Part shown: piece by piece, positions 24,658 through 36,510 of the stretch
How positions within the stretch are numbered: the stretch's first letter is position 1
Layout: each line of letters starts with the position of its first letter
NCBI GenBank assembly: GCA_028641055.1
Contig: JAPCYS010002482.1
Location: forward strand, 62,001-126,000
DNA from: Alopecurus myosuroides
Taxonomy: Eukaryota; Streptophyta; Magnoliopsida; Poales; Poaceae
Reading direction: 5' to 3'
Length of the DNA: 64,000 nt
Program-made: the position numbers and the translations under genes
The notes under the pieces: generated by a model
Told to the model about the DNA's origin: nothing
Database searches by the model: none
What the model saw: the letters and a program-made list of their open reading frames with translations, nothing else

Positions 24658-24752
24658 AAGTCCAATGGTCGCATCATTCTGATAAAGAGGCAACGTGGGA
24701 GACCGAAGAGGATCTTCGCAAGAAGTATCCGGACCTGTTCAATTCTCAGTAG
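24640..24752 (+). pseudogene. Chromodomain tail of element C integrase
   Basis: After the integrase frame ends at 24657, another frame reads FLKVQWSHHSDKEATWETEE and then DLRKKYPDLF, ending in a stop at 24750-24752. The spacing of aromatic residues (V-W...W-E) is that of the chromodomain found at the end of chromovirus integrases. In this family it directs insertion to marked chromatin. Confidence 0.85.
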
Positions 24753-24773
24753 GGAATCTCGGGGCGCGATTCC

Positions 24774-24790
24774 TTCAAGGGGGGGCGTTT
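24774..24790 (+). other. Polypurine tract of element C
   Basis: A run of Gs (TCAAGGGGGGGCG) lies directly before the second LTR. It would resist RNase H and prime plus-strand cDNA synthesis. Confidence 0.75.
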
Positions 24791-27700
24791 TGTAACATCC
24801 AAGTATGAAAACCCTTAGTTGTTTTACTTGTTGTTTTTATTTAAGCAATGCATCATATCATCATCCTCATATTTATTTCTGTTTGCATTGTTTTCATATG
24901 AATTTCAAACTTGTTTTCAATTACTGTTTTCACACTTGTCTGTTACAACCTTTCAACTAAAGAATTGCAAACTTAAAAACCTCTTTGTTTCCAAGCAATC
25001 CCTTTTAATGCACCTTTTGAGTTGTTGCTTAAAAGCAATTAACCAAGTTAATCTTTTATTTCCAAGTTATTTTCCAAACTCAAAAAATCTCAATTCATTA
25101 ATCCTTTTGAATCCCTAGTGTTCAACACATTTTGGTATTCATCAAACATTCTAAACTATAGGGTAAACCCTATTGAAAACAACCTATTTTCTAAATAATA
25201 ATTAATATGGCAAAATTCATTTATTTTGGTTCAATTTCAAAACAGCAATAAAACATTTGAAATTTTGAAAACCTAAACTACCAAATGGTTTCTGTTCACT
25301 TGAGAAGCCTACCTAATTTTTCCCAAATTTTTATCTACACTAAAACCTATCTAATTCATCCAAAAGCAAATCTACAAAAAAAAACAGTGTACAAAAAAAA
25401 AAAAAATTAAAGCAGCAGGAGAGGGGAGCAAGCAGCTAAGGGCCCAGCCCGTTATTTCTTTTCCCTCTGGCCCGTTACCTCCCCCTCGCGTCGCTGTCGT
25501 CTCCTCCTTCTGACGTCAATGGCGTACGACGCCTTGGCCACCATCCGATCCTCCTCTGGAGCTCCCGATTGCCGCCGTACTCCAACCCTCGAGCCCTTAA
25601 GTAACACCGCGGCGCCCTACGCCTGCCCGCAACCCTAGCCCTAACCTCCCGGCGCCGCCAACCTCCCCTCCTCTTCCTCAAGCTCGCTGCTTTTTCTCTG
25701 AAACTCGCCGCGCCCTCTCTGAATTCCGGCGAGGAGCGCCGTCTCCGATGGGTGGCGCCGTGCGCTAGCGGCGGGAATTGGAAGCCCGCGGTCCCCTCTA
25801 CCTCATCGACACCGCCCCCTAGCCCTAGCCGCCTCCGATCGCCGCCGCCATCCACGCCAACATCGCCGGTCACCACGAACCCCTGCGTCGACGACAGTCC
25901 GCGGTGAGCGTCTCCGTCGCCTTCCCCTCGTCTTTCTTCCTCCCCGCAAACGCACCGAGCGCGCCTAGGTCATCCACCAGCAGCACAAGCACGCGCGCTC
26001 GTCGTCGCAGTGATTCGCCGCGGCGAGCAGCCGCTGACTCGCCGGCGTCGTTCTCTGCTCCGTCAGGTTCAGTAACGAGTGTGCAAAATTCAGTTAACGC
26101 AGCGTTGAAGCTTATCCTCCCTCGCTCCCCGTTACTGTCACGATCCGCACGCTAGCGCAGATGGCATGCTCCCTGCGCGCGCGAGCCAGCGAGCGGGGTT
26201 CGAACCTCGCGGCCGCAAGGCCAAAACTTTTTTCGCGATTTCTGCCCGCTCCGTGGCCACTGTCATAGACCCTCACTGCCCGCACACACGCAGGGCCACA
26301 GGGCCACCTGACAGCGTGTGGGTAGACTCTGTGCACGGTGACAAAAGACTAAACTGTTTTCTATTTCTTTTTTTTTTAAAAAAATAACAGATTGGAATAC
26401 AAACTTAAAAATTCAATATCTTGGGTTTTATAATACCAACAAATACAAACTTGGTGTCTATTCTGATCCAAATTTCATAATCTTTCCAAATATGCAATTT
26501 GTGTTCTGTTTTGAATTTTCAAAATGCAATCTAAATTCAAATTTGAATAATTCAAATGCAAATTGAAATAATTCATAACTAATTCATACTGTTTTCAAAT
26601 AATACAAATAAAATATGTTTTTCACACCATTTTGAATGTTCTATTCAAATATAAATTTTGTTTTCTGGTTTGAATAATTTAAATTGCCTAAACTATTTAA
26701 TCCTTGTTTAATTCAATTAAAATTTGTTTAATTTTGTTTAATTCATAATTAATTAATCCTAAGCCCAATTTCAAATTGTGAAACATGTAATCCAACTAAA
26801 ATTTGATAAACTTTTCAAATATAAAATTTGTAATTTGTTTTGCACACTTTAACTTGATGATAACAACATCTACTTGTGTGCCATGTTTAAGTAACAAAAT
26901 TCCAACTTTGATAAATGCCTTTCTAAATTGTTAACTATTATTCCAATTGCATCTAATGTTGTTATCTTATTGTTCCTCATCATGCATGCATCATACTAAT
27001 TCAACCACCCCTAATGCTTAGTGATAGAACAATTAATTCAACCCCAAGCATGGGCTTCCATATGCACCCTTTTGCATATGGAATCCATTTAAACTTGTGT
27101 TTCATGTCAAGCAAGTTATTTTGTTGCATCTATTAAACATGACATGCATCATCCAATGTTTGTGCACCTATGCCATGTATTGATTGCCCGTCTTCCTTCG
27201 TTGTTGTTTTGCTTCTTCTCGGTTAGACGACGACGTTGGTACCGACGAGCCTTACGACACCACTACTCAGGACCTAGCCCAGTACGAGGCTGAGCTGCCA
27301 GGCAAGTTATCACTCACATGAATCATTGAGTTCCTTTCCACACTTGTTGTCGATACTATCTTTTGTCTACTATTGCTAGCCCTATGTATCGTTGCTTGTT
27401 CTCCGAACCCATCACATGATACCTTGAGCTATGATATTGCCACCACCTCCATACCTACAGCCATTGCTTGTGCCTGTTATTACCTAGCATGCTTAGGGTT
27501 GCTTTTACTCGAGTCTGTTGTCGGTTACTACTGTTGCTATCTTATTATCTTGTACCGGGGCTCGTTATTAATCAATCAATCCTGTTAATTGCTAATGGTA
27601 ATAATAATTTGATGATAAGGCACCGGCAGGAGGCCCATGAGTGGTTTTGGAGCCTGCTAGTGTCGACCCTAATAGGAAAAGGGTCTTGTCTACTGATCCA

Positions 27701-29064
27701 TGATGAGCGCACTACCCGCATTTGGGAAGCGAGTATGGGCGCCCCCCTCAACTTGACCTGATTCGCATCTCGTCCAAATCGCCTCATTTAGTTCGTGTTT
27801 TCCATTTGCCGCATGCATGTTTTTGCGAGCCCAGCGCAGGGTGGAACTTTCGTAGTCGGCATATAGGGGGACACGTTCTTAGAGTGCTATGAGGGTCCAT
27901 TTTCTTCTGGGCTCGATTAGCCGTGCGCCCAAGGTGCTTTGGGCTTGATGCGGAGAATGGTTGGTTGTGTAGAGTACCCCGCTTGGTGGGTTAGCTTCCC
28001 ATCTGGCGGGTTATTCTTGAGTGTACGGCCAAATTGGTGCAACCCTGCAGGGATAATCTTCTCGAGAAGCCGTGTTTTCCGCGGTTATGGATTACTTGGG
28101 AAAGTACTGGCTAACAAGTACTCAGGACAACTTCAACATAATGATCAATCATGTTTCACCCAATGATCAATAATTTGACTAGTAATAGGTTATTCACACA
28201 ATAACTTGATTCACCTTAACATAACTGTGTGAGTTATCCTCGGATTGCTTCTTTGGATAAGGGGCGAGATCCAGGATGGGTTTGGTTGAAGTTATCTTTC
28301 AGTTGGTTACAATCCTCGATCTTATCTTTTGTTAGCCGAACTTGTAGTTATATTCTGTAGTTGGTTAGAGCAGCCAGCAGCAACCTTTATATCACCCTTT
28401 TCTTCCGTTGATCCCAAGCATCTATGCTTGTGTTGACGGGTAACTCCTTGATGAACTGTGAGTCTTGCTTGCCAGTACTTGGATGTACTGACCCCGTTGG
28501 GGCTGTGGTTTACGCAGAGTACTACTACGACTACGATGCTTCCCAGGATGGCTACTTTGTGGAGTTCGATGACGCTGCAGACGAGTAGTTAGCTGGACCA
28601 GGGCAGGATCCAGACCTTCGTGGATGGGCTTCGCTTTTCTTTATTTTCTCCGGCTTCTTAAGCCATGGATTTGTCTGTACTCAGACCCCTTTGATTGCTT
28701 CCGCTGTTGTAATGGATGATATGTTGGGACATGTGTCCTCTGGATGACTGTATTCGATATTTTCTGCCTTAGTGAAGGCCAGTTGCACTTATTTCATTCT
28801 TTTGTGTCTTAGAGACATTCTGTGTTATCATTCGTACCAAACTGTTGACGTACCGTGCGTGTTTGATTATGAAGTACGTTGACAGTAGTGCCTTTAGGTT
28901 CCTAGCGGATAGTTTACCTCGACGGTGGAAGCAGGGCTTGTGTTGTCGCGCATAAGCGCAGGCCTACCAGGAAGCTGGGACGTGGGAGCAGTTATGCCCC
29001 ATAATCCAAGCACCTGACTTCCAGTTCGTGCGAGGAGTATCCTCTAGAAACCCAGGGTGCGACA
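24791..29064 (+). repeat. 3' LTR of element C (4274 bp)
   Basis: Nearly identical to 14726-18992. Differences I could see by eye include substitutions (for example TTCG/TTTG near 14929/24985) and numerous one- or two-base indels in short runs, such as the A and T runs near 15320, 16300 and 17750. The acidic exon-like segments are kept in frame here as well (27227-27301, and the second ending with TAG near 28588). Confidence 0.95.
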
Positions 29065-29069
29065 GCTTC
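29065..29069. repeat. Target-site duplication of element C, right copy (GCTTC)
   Basis: Directly follows the CA end of the second LTR and equals 14721-14725. Confidence 0.95.
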
Positions 29070-31350
29070 TATTTGATAAAGGGTGTTAGGTTGTCTAAAT
29101 TTCAATCCAAAACTATTGAGGGTATATTTGTTGGTTACGATGCCGAATCCCACACTTATAGAGTCTTTGACAAAGCCTCACAGATTGTCATAGAATCTTG
29201 TAGTGTGGTTTTTGAGGAAAATGACGGCTCCCAAGTGGCGCAATTTCATGTTTCTAATGTAGATGTTGAAATGCCTCAAGAAGCCATAGGAAGGATGGGT
29301 GTGGGATTTTTCCGCCCCATTGAGGGACACCTTATGGCGACTCGAGAAGGACTATGGTCTACTCAAGTGGAGCCCTCCTCTACAATAGAAGAACAAGCCA
29401 AGGAGCCAAGTGATGCACCTAACCGAGAACATGTTGAAGACCCTCCTCTCATTGACCAAGTTACTATGCAAGATGCAACCACTCCTATCATTCATGCTAG
29501 TCAAGGTCAAGGCCAAGATCAACCGTACTCATCCTCCTCTCCTCAAGTTGAAGCTAGTGTTGAAGAAGTTGTTGTTGATGATGATGATGATGATCAAGGC
29601 CAAGTTGGTCAAGACGGGGACCCAAATGATCAAGATGATCAAGTGATCCCTCCTCGCAATAATGAGGAGATCGAAGCCCATCGTGCTAGAAGGATAAGAA
29701 GAGATTTGAAGCATATTGATGCCCAAGACAACAAGGTCCTAGAAGATATTCAATCTAGAAGATCCACAAGAAGTCAATTGGCACATTTTAGTGAGCATCA
29801 AGCTCACATATCTATGGTGGAACCAAAGAAAGTGTTTGAAGCTCTTGAGGACTCTGATTGGGTTGAAGCTATGCATGATGAGCTCAATAACTTTGAGCGC
29901 AACAAGGTTTGGAGATTAGTTGAAAAGCCCAAAGATTGCCACAATGTTATTGGCACTAAGTGGATTTTCAAGAACAAGCAAGATGAGCATGGCATTTGTT
30001 ATACGGAACAAGGAAAGATGGTGGCTCAATGTTACACTCAAGTTGAAGGCATTGACTTTGATGAAACCTATGCTCCCGTGGCTCGCCTTGAGGCCATCCG
30101 TATCCTTCTTGCATATGCATCTTCGCATAATTTCAAATTGCAACAAATGGATGTCAAAAGTTCTTTCTTTAATGGTCCACTCAAAGAGGAGGTATATGTT
30201 AAGAAACCTCCGGGTTCGAGAACCTCAACTTTCCTAACCATGTCTACAAGCTCGATAAGGCACTCTATGGACTTAAACAAGCACCACGTGCGTGGTATGA
30301 GCACCTTAGAGAGTTATTGGATGACCGTGGTTTTGAAGTTCGGAAGATCAACCCCACTCTCTTCACAAACATGGTAAAGGGAGAGATTTTCATATGCCAA
30401 CTCTATGTGTACGATATTATCTTTGGCTCAACTAACCAAGCTTTCAATAATGAGTTCTCAAAGCTTATGTCTGACAGTTTGAGATGTCTATGATGGGATA
30501 GCTTAAATTATTCCTTGGCTTTGAGATAAAGCAATTGGCTCGTGGAACTTTCATTTCTCAAGCCAAGTATACCCAAGACATGATCAAGAGGTTTAATTTC
30601 CAAAATGCAAAGATCAAGTCATCCCCTATGCAAGTCAAGTGCCACCTCAAGCGCAACCCGGATGGTAAAGATGTGGACCAAAATTGTAGCATTCTATGAT
30701 TGGTTCTTTGCTTTACCTTTGTGCATCTAGGACCGATATCGTTTTGAATGTAGGTGTGTGTGCAAGGTATCAAGCGACTCCTAAGGAAAGCCACTTAGTG
30801 GCGGTCCATAGGATTTTTCGGTATTTGGTTCATACCTCAAGGTTTGGTTTGTTGTACCCAAATGGGGCACAATTCTAGCTCAAGGGCTACACGATTCCGA
30901 TTAAGCCGGTGATCAAGATGATAGGAAGTCCACTTCCGGGGCTTGCCAGTTCCTTGTTAGGTCTTTGGTGAGTTGGTCTTCCAAGAAGCAAAATTGCATA
31001 TCTCTTTCCACCGCCGAAGCCGAGTACGTGGCCGCCGCAAGTGCTTGCACCAATTGCTATGGATGAGGCAAACTCTCAAGGAGTATGACGTTCATTTGTA
31101 TAAGGTGCCTCTCATGTGTGACAATGAAAGTGCCATCAAGATCGCCTACAACCCCGTGCAACACACAAGAATGAAGCATACTGAGATTCGTCATCATTTC
31201 ATCTGTGACCATGTGGCAAGAGGTGATATTGCTCTGCATATGTGCCCACCAAGGACAATCTCGGGGATATCTTCACGAAGCCACTCGACGATGCAAGATT
31301 CATGTTCTTGAGGAATGAACTAAACATCATTGATTCTAGGAGTTTGACTT
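29070..31350 (+). pseudogene. Element B pol continued: integrase end, reverse transcriptase, RNase H
   Basis: The integrase C-terminal part follows the insertion (FQSKTIEGIFVGYDAESHTYR). It leads into an acidic linker with a run of GAT codons near 29577. RT starts at NVIGTKWIFKNKQDEHG (about 29943) and continues through DFDETYAPVARLEAIRILLA and QQMDVKSSFFNG. The frame breaks near 30220. At 30410-30412 the catalytic YVDD box reads YVYD, so the first active-site Asp is lost. RNase H-type parts are EAEYVAAASACT (near 31020) and MCDNESAIKIAYNPVQHTR (31115-31180). Confidence 0.88.
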
Positions 31351-32499
31351 GAGGATCTTGCACACACCCTAGCCGAGACGTGTTTGGGTTAGGTGTAGGC
31401 ATGGACATAGGGGGAGTGTTATCCTAACATATTGGGTTCTCCCTCCCCCCATTATGCCCAAAGCAAAAATTCATTGTTATCTCTCTTTTTCTAATGTTGA
31501 ATTGTGAGCTTCAATGTCGAGAATTGGCAATGTACCCAAGATATGTTTTCGCGGTGACATACCATGTTCTCTTACATGGTGGCTTAGGCCACCAACCTCT
31601 TCCTTTGAAGAGTTGGTGCTTTTTGGTCTTATTTTGACTTGTTGAGAGTTATTGCCATTTTGGAAAAGCATGCTAAAAAATTTGGTGTTCTAATGTGTTC
31701 TTGATTTCCTTGAGTATGTATTCCCTCCCTGTTGTTGATTTGATTTTCCAAGCCAAAATATTCCGAAGAAACGAGTTTTATTTGCCTCATACATGTCCTG
31801 TCCATTCCTTGGTTCTGTTTTGGCGTGTGGACCGGAGACCCCGGTCTGCCACACCGGAATCTCCGGCATGTCCGGAGACTCGGTGTTTAGACCGGAGACT
31901 CTGGTGTGGGGTGCGGCAGTATAAAAAGAGGGGGCTCGGGGAAGTTATGGTTTTCATCCCCACTCCCCCCCCCCCCCCCCCAAACCACTGCTGCGCCACC
32001 GTCGACGCCAAGACCCCCCTCTGGCCGGTTTCCACCGCTGGAATCCGTCTCCCTCGACTCCCCTTTGCTCCCCCTTTCGTGGGAGTCTCCATGGCAGACT
32101 TGGGTGGCAAGGGTACCCTCTCCCCCTCTTGTTTTTCTTGTTTTTTATCCAGATCTTGTTCTAGATAGTGGTTTTGGGAGAATGGTACCATCTACTTGTT
32201 GTTAAAACCACCCTAGGATGTTTTGCACCTGTAGAAATCATCTAGAAACCAGTTAGAATAGGTTGTGTTGAATTCATCCCTCAGATCTGGAAACAGTCCG
32301 GAGACTCTGGTGTCTATCTAGAGACTCCGGTCTGCCAGACCGGAGACTCCAATGTGAATTCTCCAGAACCTGTTCTACTGCATCTGGTTGATTTCTGCCC
32401 CCACGTTTGGACATGTATGCTCACTGTTGCTTTGCTCTCTGGTGTTTGTGTTTGGTTGCGTGTGTTTTTAGGGAAAAGTACTAAGGCATACTCGTCAAA

Positions 32500-34068
32500 T
32501 CTGAATATCAAGCTAAGGAAATACCGCACCCATTCTCGCAACTATCTCGTCGTCGATGAAGCTACTGGCAGGGTTGGTCAGCGGAGGACTTTCGAGGCCG
32601 AGCAGCGTCAACAAGAAGCAACACAGGCTAGGCAGAGGAGTGAACTGGCGAGAAGGCCAGGTTTGATAGGATCACTTCTGTGGCATCTCTGAGCAAGAGG
32701 GAGTACAGGATCATGAGGGCCCGACCCTTCTTCACTATGGCCCGCACCGCTGAGTGTAACCACTACTGGAGGAGGGAGTCCGAGCTGATTCAGAGGAAAA
32801 TCTACTCCAAGTTCAGGCAGTCTGTTTGTCCTCAGAAGGTTCTTGACTTGGAGGCTCTTGGTAGTTCTAATTACTTTGAGGAGGTTGTGTGGGTCACGAA
32901 GAAGCTGGGTCTTTAGCACTTGGTTGGCATTCAGCAGAATTACAATGTGTCAGTCGTGCAGCAGTTCTTTGCCACTGTCACTTTTGGTGATGATGAGGAT
33001 GTCACTTTGACTTGGATGACAGGGTATCTTCCGTGTGAGTACTCTATCAGACGGTTGGCTGAGCTTCTTGGTTACCCTTGGGGTGACAATTGTGGTCATC
33101 GTATGCATATCCATGGTGTTGCCTATGACAAAAAGAGGATGGCTCCTATGTATGAGAAGCTGTCAAGCACCGGCACCGCTAAGGATCTCAGGAGGGTTTA
33201 CAACATCCTTCTCCGCCTCTTCCGCAACAACATTTCTCCCAAGGCGGGGAATGTGGATGCTATTCGTAGTGGTGTTGTGAACTTGCTCTATCAAGCATTC
33301 TAGTGTCACTTGGGTGGTCCAGATGGTGAGGGGTATGAGATTGATGTCATGAACTTTATCAAGGAGGAGATGTATTCTGCTGTGATCGAGATCAAGAAGG
33401 TTCCAGTATATGCTCCATATTTGAGGAAGCTCATTCTTGATAGGTTCCCGGGCATGGTGTGTGATGTTGAGAACATAGTTGGTACTCTTCAGATTCTCAC
33501 TTCTCACCGTCCTGACACTGACACCCCCATGGGTGATGTTGAGGCGTCTCCTAGGTCCAGGAGGAAGAATGCTGACCCTCCCTCTCGCCGTTCTAGCAGG
33601 GATGAGACTCAAGATGAGATGAACAAGCTGTCATGGTTTCAGCGCAACATTCTTTGCATGACAATTGGAGTCCACAAGGAGAACCATGAGGCCTATAAGG
33701 AGAGGCATAAGCTGAAGAAGATGATCACCAAGTTCTAGGACCATGCTAGTATTGGGGCTACTCCTCCTCTTAGTACTCCTCCTACCGAGTCCGTAACCTA
33801 GTCCTATGGGAAATGGAACACTACCCACTTCCCATGGGGTGATTTTAAGGAGGTCACTTCAGCTCCTTCCTCCTTGACCAACCGTGGCAAGGCCCCTATG
33901 ACTGAGGACGAGGAGAATGTGGAGGAGCAAACTGAGGAAGAAGAGGACGGGGATCTTGAGTTCTTCAATGATGGTGCGGAGAATGAAGATGAGGATGAGC
34001 AAGGAGATGAAGATGATGATGGAGAAGACACTGACCGTGTTGAGGACGATGATGATGAGGACTATTAA
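32500..34068 (+). pseudogene. Extra (envelope-like position) open-frame region of element B
   Basis: Between RNase H and the second LTR, one reading direction stays largely open for 1.5 kb: 32680-32916, 32920-33303, 33310-33738 and 33874-34068, separated by single stops. Recognisable stretches are FFATVTFGDDEDVTLTWMTG, YSIRRLAELLGYPWGDN and a strongly acidic Asp/Glu-rich C-terminus. I saw no clear signal peptide or transmembrane segment. This position is where many Sireviruses carry an envelope-like gene, but the function of this sequence is unknown, and calling it envelope would be position-based only. Confidence 0.6.
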
Positions 34069-34502
34069 TGAGGATGACTGATACCTTGGGTGTGTGTAGT
34101 GCTCTTTGCCCCTTTTTGGTGTCTCGATGCCAAAGGGGGAGAAGAAGCAATAGTCTTCTCCGGGCTTTGCAAGGGTTGCTTTGATTTGATTTGCTTCGGA
34201 ACACAAGTCTTTGAACTTGATTTTCTTTTATGGCTTGTGTTCCCTTTATCTTAGTTGATTTGGTTTCCTAGTGAACTATGGATTTTATGTGTGTAGAGAC
34301 TACGTGGTGAAGCTATCTACTAGTGTGCTTAATATTGCTTTATCTACCGTATCTATGCATGTATGTATTTTGTTCACTAGAGGGCTTTGTTTGTAAAACA
34401 TAGGGGGAGCTCACAACTTGAGTGTTCGAACGCCCGTCTATCTTTTACGAACATAGCCTAGCTATGATTTTATTGCAAATATGTGTGTTGTCATCAAACA
34501 CC

Positions 34503-34515
34503 AAAAAGGGGGAGA
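34503..34515 (+). other. Polypurine tract of element B
   Basis: AAAAAGGGGGAGA lies directly before the second LTR. The same AGGGGGAG core recurs at about 31409, 34135 and 34403; such multiple tracts are a known Sirevirus trait. Confidence 0.85.
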
Positions 34516-35918
34516 TGAAAGTGCAAACGCGCTTAAATCATATTGTTTTGGTGTTTGTTAACAACATGTGTATCCTTAATTGTGTTGATGTTTTTCAGGG
34601 CCTAAATAACATATTTTCTATGGTGGTAGTGACATACAAAAAGAGGCAAAGTTCTAGGAATTACTTCTGCTGGAATTTATTCCAGACCGGAGTAGACCGG
34701 AGTCTCCCGTGTGAGGTTATTCTAGGGACTGTGTTCTCTCTGGAATTCCAGTGTCGCCCGCTGTACCCAGACCAGAGACTTACCGGAGACATACTGGAGT
34801 CTCCGGAGTGAACACATCTTTGAAGAAACAACACTGGAGTTTGCCTGGTGTCTCCCGCTGCATCCATGCCGGAGACTTACCGGAGATTGTCCCGAGTCTC
34901 CGGACTGACTGGTACTTTTGCTGTCGAATGACCACAGCACACTCTGGACTCGTGCGACAGGGCACAAGCTAGACAAGACCAGAGTCTCCGAGGTTTAGTC
35001 CGGAGTCTTCGGACTGGTGGTTTCACTGAAGGTTTAGAAGCTGAAGGAAGTGGTGTCGCCCGCTGCATCGACACCGGAGACTTACCGGAATGTGCTAGAG
35101 TCTCCGTACTGCTGCTCTGCGAAAAATCTCAGACCGGGGTCTCCGGTGTGAGTTTGGCAAAATCGACTCCAACGGCTCTGAAACTTTATGAGGGTATAAA
35201 TACCCCCTCCCCTCCACCTACCTCTAGCTAGCTCGACCAGAACAGATCTCACCATTGCTAGATCTCACCCACCTTGCTAGATCTCCAAATCCCTCCACCC
35301 AAAAGCCTTGATCTTTGGAGGATTGAAGGAAAAGGTCCCCATCTACGTCTTCACCAACCGGATTTCATTTCCCCCCTCATTTGCTTGAGGGGAACTTTGC
35401 TAGGGTTTCCTCTTGTGGAGAACCTAGACATCTTGTCTCTCTTGGTGATTCTTGTGGTTGTTGGGAGCCCCCAATTCGGTTGTGGGTGTGTGCCCCAAAC
35501 TTGTTTGTAAAGGACTCGATTCCCGCCTCAAAGGGGATCAATAGTGGAAGGTGGACCAGGCCTTTGTGGCGGGGTTCATCGGAGAATAGGGTGAGGCCTT
35601 TGTGGCGTTGAGTAGGCCTTCGTGGAGAGCTCACACCCCTCCAACGAGACGTACTCCCTTAACAAGGAGGAACTCGGGAATACATCGTGTCTCCGCGTGC
35701 TTCCTATCAGTTATCTCGTTCCCTTACTCTCTACTTGTGTTTGCCTTGCATTTATTGTTGTACTTGTTGCATTTATTACCATCCTTCCATATAGGTAAAT
35801 TCACCTTAGTTGCACTATATAGAGAATTTACCTTTGTGTCAAGCCTAATCTTGTAAGAAAATTAAAATTGGTCGTAGCACCTATTCACCCCCCTCTAGGT
35901 GCCCATACTTTACTTTCA
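34516..35918 (+). repeat. Second LTR of element B (1403 bp)
   Basis: Begins TGAAAGTGCAAACGCGC and ends TTTACTTTCA. It is followed not by flanking DNA but by a primer site and the start of another internal domain. A TATA box lies at 35195-35202. The GGAGTCTCCGG palindromes upstream are mostly degenerate here. Confidence 0.93.
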
Positions 35919-36364
35919 ATTGGTATCAGAGCCTCGGCTCTTCTATCGGGCTTAACCGCCTAAGAGTTTAAGTATGGTCGATGATACGGAAGATAGCGGT
36001 TCCGCGGTGCATGTCTCTATGGATGATCTCAATGAGTTTAAAAATTCATTGACCTCATCCATGGAGAACAAAATTGATGAATTGCGTCAACTCTTGATGC
36101 AATTCATGAAACCCAAGGAACCGGAGGCTTCCAATTCATCTCCTTCGGACGAAGTTTCGGAGGGCACCAAGAAAGGGGATAATGGTGACCCATCTAAAAA
36201 TGCTTCCGCTAATAACCCCACCGATAATGGTACAGAAGGAGATGGAGAATTTCACTCCGTCAAAGGACATTATTCTCCCGATCCTCCCGTCCCACATCCT
36301 CATATAATCCCTAGGGGAGATCCACCTAAAATTGATGCACACTCTTTTCGTGAATGGCAATATT
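35919..36364 (+). pseudogene. Partial second internal domain of element B (leader and gag start)
   Basis: This 446-bp block repeats 10941-11385: primer site, leader, the gag start ATG at 35974, and the gag N-terminus with one extra A that keeps the frame open longer (MVDDTEDSGSAVHVSMDDLN). It stops abruptly at GAATGGCAATATT, where an LTR tail is joined. It therefore marks a deletion end inside a tandemly joined element. Confidence 0.9.
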
Positions 36365-36413
36365 GTAGCACCTATTCACCCACCCCCCTCTAGGTGACTA
36401 TACTTTACTTTCA
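36365..36413 (+). repeat. Truncated third LTR of element B (last 49 bp)
   Basis: GTAGCACCTATTCACCCACC to ACTTTCA matches the last bases of the LTRs at 10940 and 35918. It is followed by GACTA (36414-36418), the outer target duplication. The 1.35 kb upstream part of this LTR is missing. Confidence 0.88.
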
Positions 36414-36418
36414 GACTA

Positions 36419-36510
36419 CCAAAAGTCTCGAGTCCTCCTCGCTCAGCCGTCTCCTATTATGAAACCCCCCAGTATGTCATCCAGGGGATACATCGACATA
36501 GGAACCGACA
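36419..36510 (+). mobile_element. Relic D, right part: LTR end
   Basis: GAAACCCCCCAGTATGTCAT to GGAACCGACA matches the LTR end at about 8650-8735 with substitutions and small indels. Together with the shared GACTA, this shows that D was one internally deleted Gypsy relic before element B entered. Confidence 0.65.

Larger units (their letters stand above)
14726..29064 (+). mobile_element. Element C: complete Ty3/Gypsy chromovirus nested in element B
   Basis: Both LTRs (4267 and 4274 bp), primer site, gag, protease, RT, RNase H, integrase, chromodomain and polypurine tract are present in Ty3/Gypsy order, flanked by a perfect GCTTC duplication. The chromodomain after integrase and the RT sequence place it in the Tekay/Del chromovirus group. 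LTRs are nearly identical apart from scattered substitutions and many one-base indels, so insertion is recent relative to element B. At least five frame changes are visible in gag-pol. Confidence 0.95.
9507..36413 (+). mobile_element. Element B: recombined Sirevirus-type Copia retrotransposon
   Basis: The order is LTR (9507-10940), internal domain (10941-34515, interrupted by element C), second LTR (34516-35918), first 446 bp of a second internal domain (35919-36364), then the last 49 bp of an LTR (36365-36413). GACTA flanks both outer ends. Integrase precedes RT, as in Ty1/Copia. Sirevirus hallmarks are the tRNA-Met primer site, an extra open-frame region after RNase H, repeated AGGGGGAG polypurine motifs, and palindrome-rich LTRs upstream of the TATA box. 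It resembles Triticeae Maximus-type elements, but I cannot confirm the family name. All genes are disrupted. Confidence 0.9.

Noticed and set aside
29577..29600. GAT repeat as a microsatellite locus
   Set aside because: It is an Asp-codon run in the acidic linker of element B pol, so ordinary coding low complexity.
31966..31981. C-run in element B as a functional signal
   Set aside because: A simple homopolymer within a decayed retrotransposon region; length is probably unreliable.
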